This document shows positions 1-8,651 of a stretch of DNA of 64,000 bases, one piece after another. The notes below the pieces were generated by a model, which worked only from the letters and a program-made list of their open reading frames with translations, was not told the origin of the DNA and did no database searches. A program made the translations under genes and the position numbers. This DNA comes from Flemingiibacterium sp045644145. Lineage in GTDB: Bacteria > Bacillota > Clostridia > Oscillospirales > CAG-272. Location: the NCBI GenBank assembly GCA_045644145.1, contig JAZRGK010000016.1, forward strand, positions 45,930 to 109,929. Direction: 5' to 3'. The first letter of the stretch is position 1, and each line of letters begins with the position of its first letter.

Positions 1-2
1 CT

Positions 3-1394
3 TCTACGGTTTCCTATACCAACCATACGGTAATGCCGGAAGCCCTTGAAACCTGGAATGAGGATCTGTTCCGAATTAAGCTTCCCCGTATCTACGAAAT
101 CACAAACGAGATCAATCGCCGTTTTTGCGGCGAGCTTTGGGCTGCGTATCCCGGAGATTGGGATCGCATTTCCCGTATGTCTATTTTGGGCTACGGTCAG
201 ATAAGAATGGCAAATCTCTCGGTGGTGGGCTCACACACTGTAAACGGTGTTTCAAAGCTTCACTCCGATATTCTTAAAAAGACGGTATTCCACGATTTCT
301 ACAAATACACCCCATGGAAATTCACCAATGTAACCAACGGTGTTGCTCACAGACGTTGGATGTGCCACGCAAATCCACAGCTTACCGCTCTCATCGATGA
401 ATGTATCGGCGACAGATGGCACAAAGAAGATCCCGAGGCGCTGAACGAATTCGCAAAGTTTGCGGAGGATAAGGCGGTGCTTTCACGTATTGAATCAATA
501 AAACGGGCTAATAAGGCGAATTTCGCCATATACACCAAGAATAAAACGGGCATCTCTCTTGACCCCGATTCTGTGTTTGACGTGCAGATAAAGCGCATGC
601 ACGAATATAAGCGCCAGCTTCTCAATGCGCTCCGCATAATCAGCCTTTATGTGCAGCTTAAAGAGAATCCGAGCCTTGATATTACGCCCCAGACCTTTAT
701 CTTCGGGGCAAAGGCGGCGCCCGGATACTATATGGCGAAAAATATCATCAAGCTCATATCCTACATCGGCGCAGATATTGAGGCGGATCCGGTGCTCCGC
801 GAAAAGCTTCGCGTTGTATTCATGGAGGACTACAATGTAAGTCTTGCGGAGGTGCTTATTCCTGCGGCGGATATATCCGAGCAGATATCCCTTGCCGGAA
901 AGGAAGCAAGCGGTACGGGATGCATGAAGCTTATGGCAAACGGTGCTCTGACTATCGGAACGATGGATGGTGCAAATGTGGAGATACACGCCCATGTAGG
1001 TGACGAGAATATGTATATATTCGGCCTTACTACCGATGAGGTGGACGATCTTTGGAAGCGCGGTTACAATGCGGCGGCGTACTATCTTGCCAGTGAGCGC
1101 CTGCGTGCGGCGGTGGATGCCCTCGATATTGGATTTGCCGGACGCTCCTTCAGCGACATCAAGCAGTATCTTATAAACTCCCAGTACGCACACGGCGTGG
1201 CTGACCCTTATATGTGCATAGCTGATTTCGATTCCTATTTTGCGGTTCACGAAAGAATGATAAAGGACTACGAAAATCGCGAGAAGTGGAACCGCATGTC
1301 GCTTATCAATACTGCCAGATCGGGTTATTTTGCCTCTGACCGTTCAATACGCGAATATGCCGATAATATCTGGCATATAAAGCCTATAAAATAA
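3..1394 (+). CDS. glgP: Glycogen/starch phosphorylase, C-terminal part (5' end outside window)
   Basis: Glycogen phosphorylase releases glucose-1-phosphate from alpha-1,4-glucan ends using a PLP cofactor. The reading frame is open from the first bases of the window. It begins inside the family motif YTNHTVMPEALE, so the 5' half of the gene lies upstream. The PLP-lysine segment EASGTGCMKLMANGALT is present near fragment residue 307, followed by the conserved GTMDGANVEI. About 463 residues are visible of a usual length near 800. The stop codon overlaps the start of the following amylase by one base (TAATG), so the two are translationally coupled in a glycogen-breakdown operon. Confidence 0.96.
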   Translation, partial: STVSYTNHTVMPEALETWNEDLFRIKLPRIYEITNEINRRFCGELWAAYPGDWDRISRMSILGYGQIRMANLSVVGSHTVNGVSKLHSDILKKTVFHDFYKYTPWKFTNVTNGVAHRRWMCHANPQLTALIDECIGDRWHKEDPEALNEFAKFAEDKAVLSRIESIKRANKANFAIYTKNKTGISLDPDSVFDVQIKRMHEYKRQLLNALRIISLYVQLKENPSLDITPQTFIFGAKAAPGYYMAKNIIKLISYIGADIEADPVLREKLRVVFMEDYNVSLAEVLIPAADISEQISLAGKEASGTGCMKLMANGALTIGTMDGANVEIHAHVGDENMYIFGLTTDEVDDLWKRGYNAAAYYLASERLRAAVDALDIGFAGRSFSDIKQYLINSQYAHGVADPYMCIADFDSYFAVHERMIKDYENREKWNRMSLINTARSGYFASDRSIREYADNIWHIKPIK

Positions 1395-3298
1395 TGTTTT
1401 TACTTGATTTAAATGATATTTTAAAATTAAAGACCGCTTTAGAGAAGCTTTCCGAAAAGCTTGGAGAGGCATCTCTCTTTGGTGCTTTTGCGTGGGACGA
1501 CACTCTTACCCTTAAGGTAAGAGTGCCTCGCGTTTTGTGTGCGTCTGAGGTTTCTCTCAGTCTGTACCGCGACAGCGATATGTCAACGCGCAGAATTTCC
1601 GCAGGGCTTTCCGAATTCGGAGCTTCTGCTGATGTTTATTCGCTTACATTAAAGCTCTCGGAGCTTTGCGGCGAGCGCGAGGGTGGGCTGTTTTACTATA
1701 ATTTTTGCATTACCACACCCTTGGGCGATGTATATACAAGCCGTGACGGAAGTCTTTATCAGAATGAGGATTCGGTGTCCAGTGTACAGCTTACAGTCTG
1801 CACGCCATCACTGTATGTTCCGGAAAAATTCCGTATCGGCATGATGTATCAGATATTCGTTGACCGCTTTTTCGACGGCGGCAGACCGATTTTGCCGGAC
1901 AGCGGAAAAATACGCAATCCCGATTGGGAAAACGGTACACCAATGTACGCCGAAAAGCCGGGGGATGCCCTTGCAAACAATGAGTTTTTCGGCGGAAATC
2001 TGTGGGGGGTGGCGGATAAGCTTGACTATATCGCATCCCTTGGGGTGGATACGCTCTATCTTTGCCCAATATTTGAGGCGGCATCCAATCACAAATATGA
2101 CACTGGGGATTATACAAAGGTTGACCGAATGTTTGGTGGTGAGGAAGCTCTCGCTCACCTTGTATCCGAATGTAAGGCGAGAGGGATGCATATTATTCTT
2201 GACGGCGTATTCAACCATACAGGGGCTGACAGCCGATATTTCAACAAATTTGGTAATTACGATACAGTAGGTGCGTACAACTCCAAGGATTCGGAGTACT
2301 ATAAATGGTATTCTTTTTACGAGTATCCTGACAGCTACAACTGCTGGTGGGGGATAAAGATATTGCCTGCAGTAAAAAGCGAGGAGCCGTCGTACCGCGA
2401 GTTTATCTGCGGCGAGGATGGAATCATACGCCGTTGGCTGAGATTCGGAATTGACGGATGGCGGCTTGATGTGGCGGATGAGCTTTCAGATGGCTTTTTG
2501 GATAGCCTAAAATCTGCGGCAAGAGCGGAAAATCCCGATGCGTTTGTAATAGGCGAGGTTTGGGAGGATGCTTCAAACAAAATAGCCTACGACAAACGCC
2601 GCAGGTATTTCAGCTCGGGACAGCTTGACTCGGTTATGAACTATCCGCTTAAGGAAGCGGTGGTGGAATATATACTGAGCGGAAATTGCAGTCGGCTTTT
2701 GGTGACCGCATCAGAGCTTTATGCTCATTATCCCACAGAAGTGAGCCATTCCCTTATGAATTTCCTCGGAACACACGATACGGAGCGGATTTTAACCGTG
2801 CTGGCGGACGTGGGCGCAAAGGCTATGACGAATAGGGAGCTTGCCGGCTTAAGACTAAATGAGAAGCAGCGCAGGCTTGCAAGAAAACGTCTTAAGCTTG
2901 CATGGATGCTGCTGTGTGCTTTCCCGGGGATTCCATGTATATATTACGGCGATGAAGCAGGCATGGAGGGCGGACGGGATCCCTTTAACCGCATGCCATA
3001 TGTATGGGGACATGAGGACAAGGAGCTTTTAGGCTTTTACCGTAAGATTGGCGCTCTCAGAAAGGGCGAAAAGCTGTTTTCCGAGGGCGATCTTCGCATA
3101 ATTGATACGGGGGACGCCGGGCAATTTATGCTTTGCCGAAGCCTCGGAGGCAGAACCCTTGCCGCTTGTGTGAATATGTCGGACAGAGATTGGAATGTAG
3201 AGTTTGACAAATCCCCGATCCGACTTCTCGGCAGAGGGCGGTGCGATACTATTGTTACTCTGCCGCCGGAAAGCGGCGAATACTTCGTTTTGCTGTAA
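1394..3298 (+). CDS. GH13 alpha-amylase family glycosidase (neopullulanase/cyclomaltodextrinase type)
   Basis: The 634-residue protein cleaves alpha-glucosidic bonds in glycogen or maltodextrin. An N-terminal beta domain (about 1-140) precedes a TIM barrel with all four GH13 regions: DGVFNHTG near 270, WRLDVADE near 357 with the nucleophile Asp, GEVWED near 390 with the acid/base Glu, and GTHDTE near 459. The CPIFEAASNHKYDTGDY segment is typical of neopullulanase-like members. There is no signal peptide, so it is probably cytosolic. It starts inside the stop codon of glgP, which fits joint degradation of intracellular glycogen. The exact linkage preference cannot be read from the sequence. 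Confidence 0.9.
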   Translation: MFLLDLNDILKLKTALEKLSEKLGEASLFGAFAWDDTLTLKVRVPRVLCASEVSLSLYRDSDMSTRRISAGLSEFGASADVYSLTLKLSELCGEREGGLFYYNFCITTPLGDVYTSRDGSLYQNEDSVSSVQLTVCTPSLYVPEKFRIGMMYQIFVDRFFDGGRPILPDSGKIRNPDWENGTPMYAEKPGDALANNEFFGGNLWGVADKLDYIASLGVDTLYLCPIFEAASNHKYDTGDYTKVDRMFGGEEALAHLVSECKARGMHIILDGVFNHTGADSRYFNKFGNYDTVGAYNSKDSEYYKWYSFYEYPDSYNCWWGIKILPAVKSEEPSYREFICGEDGIIRRWLRFGIDGWRLDVADELSDGFLDSLKSAARAENPDAFVIGEVWEDASNKIAYDKRRRYFSSGQLDSVMNYPLKEAVVEYILSGNCSRLLVTASELYAHYPTEVSHSLMNFLGTHDTERILTVLADVGAKAMTNRELAGLRLNEKQRRLARKRLKLAWMLLCAFPGIPCIYYGDEAGMEGGRDPFNRMPYVWGHEDKELLGFYRKIGALRKGEKLFSEGDLRIIDTGDAGQFMLCRSLGGRTLAACVNMSDRDWNVEFDKSPIRLLGRGRCDTIVTLPPESGEYFVLL

Positions 3299-3361
3299 TG
3301 CACAAAAAGGGCAAAAAAAATTGTGCATTTGAACGAAAATTATGTTTTTTCGCCTTTGCAC

Positions 3362-3390
3362 TTCAAATTCCCTATGTTCTATGATATAAT
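3362..3390 (+). promoter_or_regulatory. Candidate sigma-A promoter upstream of the flavodoxin-like gene
   Basis: TTCAAA at 3362-3367 lies 17 bases before TATAAT at 3385-3390. A second TATAAT at 3489-3494 sits in similar surrounding sequence but lacks a clear -35 box. Either could drive the gene at 3551. Confidence 0.35.
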
Positions 3391-3550
3391 AAAAGCAATA
3401 AATATCTCCGCTTTGCTTCGGCAAGGCTAAGGAAGCTTTTATTTGATCATAAATTTTCAGTAAAACAAAAGTTCAAGGAAATTTATGATATAATAATGCT
3501 GTTAGACTATGTCATAAAACCTCATAACTTAGAAAGGAATTATTATAATC

Positions 3551-3970
3551 ATGAAAATGCGTGTTCTTTATTCCACAAGCAAAAAGAAGCTTATCAATAT
3601 TGCCGATATGATCACGGCAGGCTATGCTACCGAGAAGGTTAACTGCATGGATAAAATCCCCCCTGCATACTCCTGCGACAAGGAACGTCTTGTTGTTATT
3701 CTTGCTACCGTAGGCAAGGATGCACCGAACTCTCTCGTGCTTTTCTGCAAGGAGCTTACTAAGGTTCGTGCCGCTAATGTAGCATTCATTATCGATGGAC
3801 CTGCTGAGGGTGCGAAGATACTTGTTGATGCAGTTAAGGAAGCAGGATCCAACGCTATTGAAGACGTTCTTTACATAAAGGGCGGACTTCCTTTTCTTGG
3901 CGGTGTCAAGGACGAGGAAAAAGCGGCTGTTACTGCTTGGATGGACAAGATTTCCGCTGACCTTAAGTAA
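3551..3970 (+). CDS. Small flavodoxin-like protein of unknown function
   Basis: This is a 139-residue cytosolic protein with no signal or membrane segment. The opening RVLYSTSKKKLINIADMI resembles the phosphate-binding beta-loop-helix of flavodoxins (YSSxTGNTxxxA). Alternating hydrophobic strands (LVVILATVG, VAFIIDGPAE) and a WMDKI tail also fit a flavodoxin-like alpha/beta fold. I do not recognise the family with certainty. AGAAAGGA lies 12 bases before the start, a spacing seen at several genes in this window. It is a single gene closed by a strong terminator, so it appears to be its own transcription unit. Confidence 0.7.
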   Translation: MKMRVLYSTSKKKLINIADMITAGYATEKVNCMDKIPPAYSCDKERLVVILATVGKDAPNSLVLFCKELTKVRAANVAFIIDGPAEGAKILVDAVKEAGSNAIEDVLYIKGGLPFLGGVKDEEKAAVTAWMDKISADLK

Positions 3971-3981
3971 GGATTATAATG

Positions 3982-4009
3982 AAAAAAGCTGCCGTATGGC
4001 AGCTTTTTT
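3982..4009. terminator. Bidirectional intrinsic terminator
   Basis: A 12-bp perfect stem (3982-3993 with 3998-4009) closes on a GTAT loop. A-tracts and T-tracts form the stem base, so it can work in both directions between the convergent genes. Confidence 0.85.
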
Positions 4010-4017
4010 ATCGGTTG

Positions 4018-4290
4018 TCAGGTTTCTTTTCCGCAGAGTGCCGCTATCATAAACCGTACCCCAAGCTTGAATCCTTTTTCAAACACTTCTTCCTCGGTAA
4101 TGGTCTGTCTGTCAAGCATCATGGAGATACACTTTTCGTACTTTGACTTTTCGTCGTCTGTGAATGAGGCGGTCAGTTCATCCTCGGCTTTTGAAATTTC
4201 TCTTGAAATTCGTGAATAATCTCCGCTTTTCCACGGACTGCGCTCTATGGGCTTAATATTTCCGTTCCAAAGCTCTTTTATAATGTTCAT
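4018..4290 (-). CDS. Small acidic alpha-helical protein, probably DUF6809 family
   Basis: A 90-residue protein starting at MNIIKELWNGNI. That start is chosen over an ATG 14 codons upstream because AAAAGGAGAT sits directly before it. The opening (short helix, LWNG, then P, then about 60 residues of charged helix) and the end GFKLGVRFMIAAL match small Clostridial proteins I associate with DUF6809. Their function is unknown. No transmembrane segment is seen. The gene stands alone, convergent with the flavodoxin-like gene. Family assignment is from memory and moderate. Confidence 0.7.
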   Translation of the reverse strand: MNIIKELWNGNIKPIERSPWKSGDYSRISREISKAEDELTASFTDDEKSKYEKCISMMLDRQTITEEEVFEKGFKLGVRFMIAALCGKET

Positions 4291-4320
4291 GATTTTATCT
4301 CCTTTTAAGTTGGTATATAT

Positions 4321-4349
4321 ATCATACCACATTTAAACGGAATTGTATA
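4321..4349 (-). promoter_or_regulatory. Possible promoter for the DUF6809-like gene
   Basis: On the minus strand, TATACA lies 17 bases before TATGAT, about 30 bases upstream of the chosen start. Both boxes are imperfect. Confidence 0.3.
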
Positions 4350-4488
4350 TATTTAAATTATGTTATTTTTTATAATACTTTTGTATTATATTTATATTAT
4401 ATTTGTATTATAAAGTGATTATTTGTCCTTCCTTGTGTGCGGACACTTTGCGGATTCAACGGGTATATAAAAAATGAACAATTACATG

Positions 4489-4564
4489 GTAGGGGAGGGG
4501 CTTGCTCCTCCCGCCGTTCGGTTATCGGTTATCGAAAAACGGGAGGAGCAAGCCCCTCCCCTAC
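4489..4564. repeat. Long perfect inverted repeat (25-bp arms)
   Basis: The arms at 4489-4513 and 4540-4564 are perfect reverse complements over 25 bases and are G-rich/C-rich, unlike the AT-rich surroundings. The 26-base spacer contains a tandem CGGTTAT repeat. It is not followed by a T-run and is not a normal terminator. It looks like a small interspersed palindromic or MITE-like element in the 365-base gap between the DUF6809-like gene and plsY. Confidence 0.85.
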
Positions 4565-4610
4565 GCGGTTGTTGTTAGTTATGCCAAATGTCATAGTATG
4601 TCCACAATGA

Positions 4611-4640
4611 TACGCGGCGAGGGAAGTCCCTCGCCGCGTA
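4611..4640. repeat. Second GC-rich palindrome downstream of plsY
   Basis: Arms of 14 bases (4611-4624 and 4627-4640) are perfect complements around a 2-base centre. It begins 47 bases after the longer inverted repeat and 16 bases past the end of plsY. It may act as the plsY terminator on the minus strand or belong to the same repeat family. Confidence 0.7.
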
Positions 4641-4655
4641 TGTATTTATGCAGTT

Positions 4656-5402
4656 TTATTTGTCCGTATTTTCGTCCTTTTTCTCACCCTTAATAAACTT
4701 ATCCTTTTTCTTAAGGCTGAACTTGTTTTCCGTGCCGGACATAAGGCGTTTCAGATTCTCTCTGTGAAGCCATACCACAAGTACGGTGTTCAGAATAGAT
4801 ACAATAGCAACTACAGCACCCTCAGATAAGCCGCCGTTTACAAATGGGTATAAGCGGTTGAGGAGAAGCGGATAGAGGATCATACCCATTATAGAGCCGA
4901 GGGAAAGATATTTTGTTGATGCCACAAGCAGAACGAATATTATAAAAAGAATGAGGAATACAAGCGGTTCAAGAACAAGCAGTGCCGATGCGGTTACAAC
5001 GATACCTTTTCCACCCTTGAAGCCGTAGTAGTAGGGGAATGCGTGACCAATCACACAGAAAAGGCTTGCAATGTACGCACCTGCCTCACCAGCGAGCAAC
5101 ATACCGATAAGCACGGAAACCATGGCCTTTGCCATGTCACCAAGCAAAGTAAACGCCGCCGCAGCTTTACCGTAGGTACGGAGCATATTTGTCATGCCTG
5201 CGTTTCCGCTTCCGTATCGGCGGATGTCGTCCCCAAATTTGTATTTTGAAATTATGATGGCGAAATTAAGTCCGCCGAGGAAATAGGCTATGACAGCGCC
5301 AAGTACGCAGAGCGCAATCACGATCCAAAGAGATATTTCATTTGCGTCACCTGCGATAAGTCTTGTTACAAAACCGTCGCGAAGCATTTCACTCAGTGTC
5401 AT
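4656..5402 (-). CDS. plsY: Acyl-phosphate:glycerol-3-phosphate acyltransferase PlsY
   Basis: PlsY transfers the acyl group from acyl-phosphate to glycerol-3-phosphate, the first step of membrane phospholipid synthesis. The 248-residue polytopic membrane protein shows all three family motifs: SGNAGMTNMLRTYG, GHAFPYYYGFKGGKG, and HRENLKRLMSGTENKF near the C-terminus. It carries an extra 20-residue lysine-rich tail. The start codon overlaps the der stop by four bases (ATGA), so the two are co-translated. The der-plsY pairing is standard in Firmicutes. Confidence 0.96.
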   Translation of the reverse strand: MTLSEMLRDGFVTRLIAGDANEISLWIVIALCVLGAVIAYFLGGLNFAIIISKYKFGDDIRRYGSGNAGMTNMLRTYGKAAAAFTLLGDMAKAMVSVLIGMLLAGEAGAYIASLFCVIGHAFPYYYGFKGGKGIVVTASALLVLEPLVFLILFIIFVLLVASTKYLSLGSIMGMILYPLLLNRLYPFVNGGLSEGAVVAIVSILNTVLVVWLHRENLKRLMSGTENKFSLKKKDKFIKGEKKDENTDK

Positions 5403-6730
5403 TCTGCTTTATCTCCCTTCTGCCGTATAACTATTTTTATGGGTGTTCCGCGGAAGCCGAATACCTCTCTGAGCTGATTTTCTATATAACGCTGATATGA
5501 GAAGTGGAAAAGCTCCGCGTTGTTGCAGAAAATAACAAATGTAGGCGGACGGGTATCGGTCTGAGTCATGTAGTAGACCTTGAGATGGCGTCCCTTGTCC
5601 GACGGGGGCTGAACACGGGCTGTGGCATCGTTCAGCACGTCATTGAGCATGCCCGTAGATATGCGTGTGCAGTTCTGATTGTAAACGTAGTTGATAAGCT
5701 CAAAAAGCTTGGTTACACGCTGACCGGTCTTCGCGGAAACGTACAAGGTAGGCGCGTAAGTCATGTAAGACAGAGAGTTATACACCTTTTTGTCGTATTC
5801 CACTGTGTTTTTGTCTTCTGTTTCAAGTGTGTCCCACTTGTTAATAACGATAATGCACGCTTTTCCCGATTCGTGAGCGATTCCGGCGATCTTCTCGTCC
5901 TGTTCGGTAACACCCTCGTTTGCGTCTATCATGATAACGCATACATCGGCGCGCTCAACCGCCATTTTGGAGCGAAGTACGCTGAATTTCTCAATGCGGT
6001 CCTCAACCTTAGACTGACGGCGGATGCCGGCAGTGTCGATAAATGTGTATTTCCCGAATTCATTCTCAACTCTCGTATCAACCGCATCACGGGTGGTTCC
6101 GGGAATGTCGGAAACGATGAGGCGATCTTCGCCGAGAATCTTGTTGATTATGGAACTCTTTCCTGCGTTTGGTTTACCTATAACAGCTACCTTGATAATG
6201 TCGGAATCGTCCTCTTTTTCTTCGTCAGCAGGACAAAGCTCAAGCACGCGGTCGAGAAGATCACCGGAGCCTGTACCGTGAACAGAGGAAAGCTGGATCG
6301 GCTCACCGTCGATGCCAAGCTCGTAAAATTCGTAGAACTCCATAGGCGGTGCACCAACGGAATCGCACTTATTCACCGCAAGTATAAGGGGCTTCTGGCT
6401 CTTTATAAGCATGGTTGCGATATCTCGGTCAGCGGCGGTAAGCCCCGTAGTAACGTCTACCATGAAAACGATCACGTCCGCCGTGGAAACAGCAACCTCT
6501 GCCTGATTTTTCATTTGCTTTAAAATTATATCATCGGATTTCGGCTCGATACCTCCCGTATCTACAAGCATCATGGCTCTGCCGTTCCATTCGATCTCGT
6601 AATAGATACGGTCGCGTGTAACGCCGGGCGTATCCTCAACGATGGATATGCGCTCGCCTGCAAGCTTATTGAAAAGCGTGCTCTTGCCAACGTTAGGTCT
6701 TCCTACGATAGCTATAACCGGTTTTGACAT
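5399..6730 (-). CDS. der: Ribosome-associated GTPase Der (EngA)
   Basis: Der is a double-G-domain GTPase needed for 50S subunit assembly. The 443-residue protein has G domain 1 with GRPNVGKST (residues 8-16), DTGG and NKCD, and G domain 2 with GKPNAGKSS near 185, DTAG and NKWD. A C-terminal KH-like domain contains FGFRGTPIKI. Length and order match the family. AAGGAG lies just upstream of the start. It sits between the DUF512 gene and plsY in one minus-strand operon. The large plus-strand ORF opposite it is a coding shadow. Confidence 0.97.
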   Translation of the reverse strand: MSKPVIAIVGRPNVGKSTLFNKLAGERISIVEDTPGVTRDRIYYEIEWNGRAMMLVDTGGIEPKSDDIILKQMKNQAEVAVSTADVIVFMVDVTTGLTAADRDIATMLIKSQKPLILAVNKCDSVGAPPMEFYEFYELGIDGEPIQLSSVHGTGSGDLLDRVLELCPADEEKEDDSDIIKVAVIGKPNAGKSSIINKILGEDRLIVSDIPGTTRDAVDTRVENEFGKYTFIDTAGIRRQSKVEDRIEKFSVLRSKMAVERADVCVIMIDANEGVTEQDEKIAGIAHESGKACIIVINKWDTLETEDKNTVEYDKKVYNSLSYMTYAPTLYVSAKTGQRVTKLFELINYVYNQNCTRISTGMLNDVLNDATARVQPPSDKGRHLKVYYMTQTDTRPPTFVIFCNNAELFHFSYQRYIENQLREVFGFRGTPIKIVIRQKGDKAE

Positions 6731-6766
6731 ATATGTTTTCTCCTTTCCGGATGAGTATTTATTGTT

Positions 6767-8080
6767 TTAATAGAGTATATCTGAAATAAATGCCATTCCG
6801 TTTGTGTCGGAAGCGAAAATCGGAACATCGAGAATGCTTGAAAGCTCCTCCACGGTTATTGAGTCGAGGAACATATCACCCTCGGCACGGAGCATGACCG
6901 ATGGAACTATAAGGCGTTCGCCAAGGGGTTTGCCGCTAAGCTGCTCGCGCAAATCTGTACCGGTGATAAGACCGGCTACGGTGATATTTTCCCCGAAGAA
7001 ATTATTTTTGATACGGCACACCGTAATATCGAGTTTTTCTATGCGCCGCATAAGCTCGTCCGCAAGGGATTTTATAAAATCGTACGCCGCATATCCCGTG
7101 GCTATGGAGAGCTTTCTCGGCTTTTCAAGGTCGTAGTCTGAGAGAAATTCAAGCTCGTCCTCGAACTCGCACTGCATGGAGCGTATCATTCCAACACCGT
7201 TTTCGATCTGAGGGTACCCCTCGTAGTATTCCTCTGACGGAAGCTCTCTGCCGCATTTAAGGTACATCTCGTCCGAGCAGAAAAACAGTCTTGAGCCGTA
7301 CTTTTCCATACACTCTGCCGCAAAAGCATCAACTGTATCAATTACGGCGGCGGTTTCTTCGGGTGTGAACGGTTCAAGAGGATAAAGCCCGTCGCGGTGA
7401 TCTGTGATGCCTGCCGGAACTATGGAAACGCCTAAAAGATTCGGCGTAAGCTTCGTAAGGTCGCGCATGGAGCGCATAAGCTCCTCGCCGTCGTTTAGCC
7501 CTTTGCAAAGCACGATCTGGCAGTTTAAGGATATTCCGGCTTCTGCCAATCGGCGCATGTAGTCAAGAACCTCGCCGGCGCGCTTGTTTTTCATCATTTT
7601 TACGCGAAGCTCGGGATTTGTGGTGTGCACAGAGATGTTTATGGGTGAGGTTTTCATTTCGATGATGCGGAGTACATCTTCTTCGGTCAGATTCGTCAGA
7701 GTGATGTAGTTTCCCATAAGGAACGACAGCCTGGAATCGTCGTCCTTGAAGTACAGTGAATCCCTCATTCCGCACGGAAGCTGGTCAATGAAGCAGAAGA
7801 CGCATTTGTTGCGGCAGGACTGCTTTTTGTCCATGAGATAGCTTTCAAAGCAAAGCCCGATATCGCCGTATTCGTTTTTTTTGATGGTTACGTCAAAGAG
7901 CTCTGCCTCACGGTGAATCTTTAGGGTTACCTTTTTTTCACACAAACGGAACTGATAGTCAAGCACGTCCCGTATATCGTGATCGTTTACCGATATCAGT
8001 ATATCGCCGGGCTTTATGCCGTGTTTTTCGGCAAGTGATGCTCTCTCAACGCCAGTTACTGTGACCATGTTTTTAACCAT
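6767..8080 (-). CDS. DUF512 family radical SAM protein with N-terminal PDZ
   Basis: A 437-residue protein with an N-terminal PDZ-like segment (about 5-65, GIKPGDILISVNDHDI). The radical-SAM cluster motif CRNKCVFC follows (Cys 89, 93 and 96). After it come FIDQLP and the long DUF512 C-terminal domain. These proteins are nearly always encoded next to der in Clostridia, but their reaction is unknown to me. The start at 8080 has only a distant AAGGAAG. The second Met (VKNM) is also possible. It lies 27 bases after the prolyl-tRNA editing gene and is probably in its transcript. Confidence 0.92.
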   Translation of the reverse strand: MVKNMVTVTGVERASLAEKHGIKPGDILISVNDHDIRDVLDYQFRLCEKKVTLKIHREAELFDVTIKKNEYGDIGLCFESYLMDKKQSCRNKCVFCFIDQLPCGMRDSLYFKDDDSRLSFLMGNYITLTNLTEEDVLRIIEMKTSPINISVHTTNPELRVKMMKNKRAGEVLDYMRRLAEAGISLNCQIVLCKGLNDGEELMRSMRDLTKLTPNLLGVSIVPAGITDHRDGLYPLEPFTPEETAAVIDTVDAFAAECMEKYGSRLFFCSDEMYLKCGRELPSEEYYEGYPQIENGVGMIRSMQCEFEDELEFLSDYDLEKPRKLSIATGYAAYDFIKSLADELMRRIEKLDITVCRIKNNFFGENITVAGLITGTDLREQLSGKPLGERLIVPSVMLRAEGDMFLDSITVEELSSILDVPIFASDTNGMAFISDILY

Positions 8081-8106
8081 AGCTTTCGCTAAGCAAAAGC
8101 TTCCTT

Positions 8107-8649
8107 TTAATCAAGCTCCACGAAATTTATCTCGTGATGTGTTGCAGGAATTACTTTTTCAAGCAAGTCCTTTGTAGAAAATCTGAGGCTCGAAGTGTTG
8201 ATGCAGGGATGGCATCCGAAGTTTTCGTCTGCCACAACGTCACGGTCTATGTATAGGGTGATATTGTTTTCTGTATCGTTCATCAAACCCAGAACCGAAA
8301 GCGAGCCGGGAGTGATGTCGAGAAATTTTTCCATAAATTCCGGCGGCGCGAAAGAGAGCCTGGATGAGCCGATTTTCTTGGAAAAATCTTTAGTAACAAA
8401 CTGCTTGTCACCTGACATCAAAAGCATATAGAACTTTGTTTTCTGAGAGTTGCATAAGAGCAGATTCTTGCATATTTTCACGCCAAGTATAGCCTTAGCT
8501 TCGGCGCACTGCTCCATAGTGTTCGCCGCCTCATGATCGATACGCACATAAGGTACACCGATGGAATCAAGGAGTGCATAAGAGCGCATCTCCTTAGGCA
8601 GGCGCTCATCTGAGGGCGCGGAAGCGTAGAGAGTTTTGTCAATGTACAT
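8107..8649 (-). CDS. Prolyl-tRNA editing protein (ProX/YbaK-type deacylase)
   Basis: These free-standing editing domains hydrolyse mischarged aminoacyl-tRNAPro (typically alanyl- or cysteinyl-). The 180-residue protein has the YbaK fold signature: KNLLLCN with the catalytic lysine region, the substrate-loop segment GLMND, and HPCINTSSLRFSTKDL near the C-terminus. Length fits the ProX/PrdX type. The gene ends 27 bases before the DUF512 gene and begins two bases after the PAP2 gene ends, so these genes form one minus-strand run. Exact tRNA specificity is inferred. Confidence 0.85.
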   Translation of the reverse strand: MYIDKTLYASAPSDERLPKEMRSYALLDSIGVPYVRIDHEAANTMEQCAEAKAILGVKICKNLLLCNSQKTKFYMLLMSGDKQFVTKDFSKKIGSSRLSFAPPEFMEKFLDITPGSLSVLGLMNDTENNITLYIDRDVVADENFGCHPCINTSSLRFSTKDLLEKVIPATHHEINFVELD

Positions 8650-8651
8650 GA

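Noticed and set aside
5504..6523. Plus-strand ORF (339 codons) opposite der
   Set aside because: Der is unmistakable on the other strand; the shadow has no ribosome binding site and no recognisable domain.
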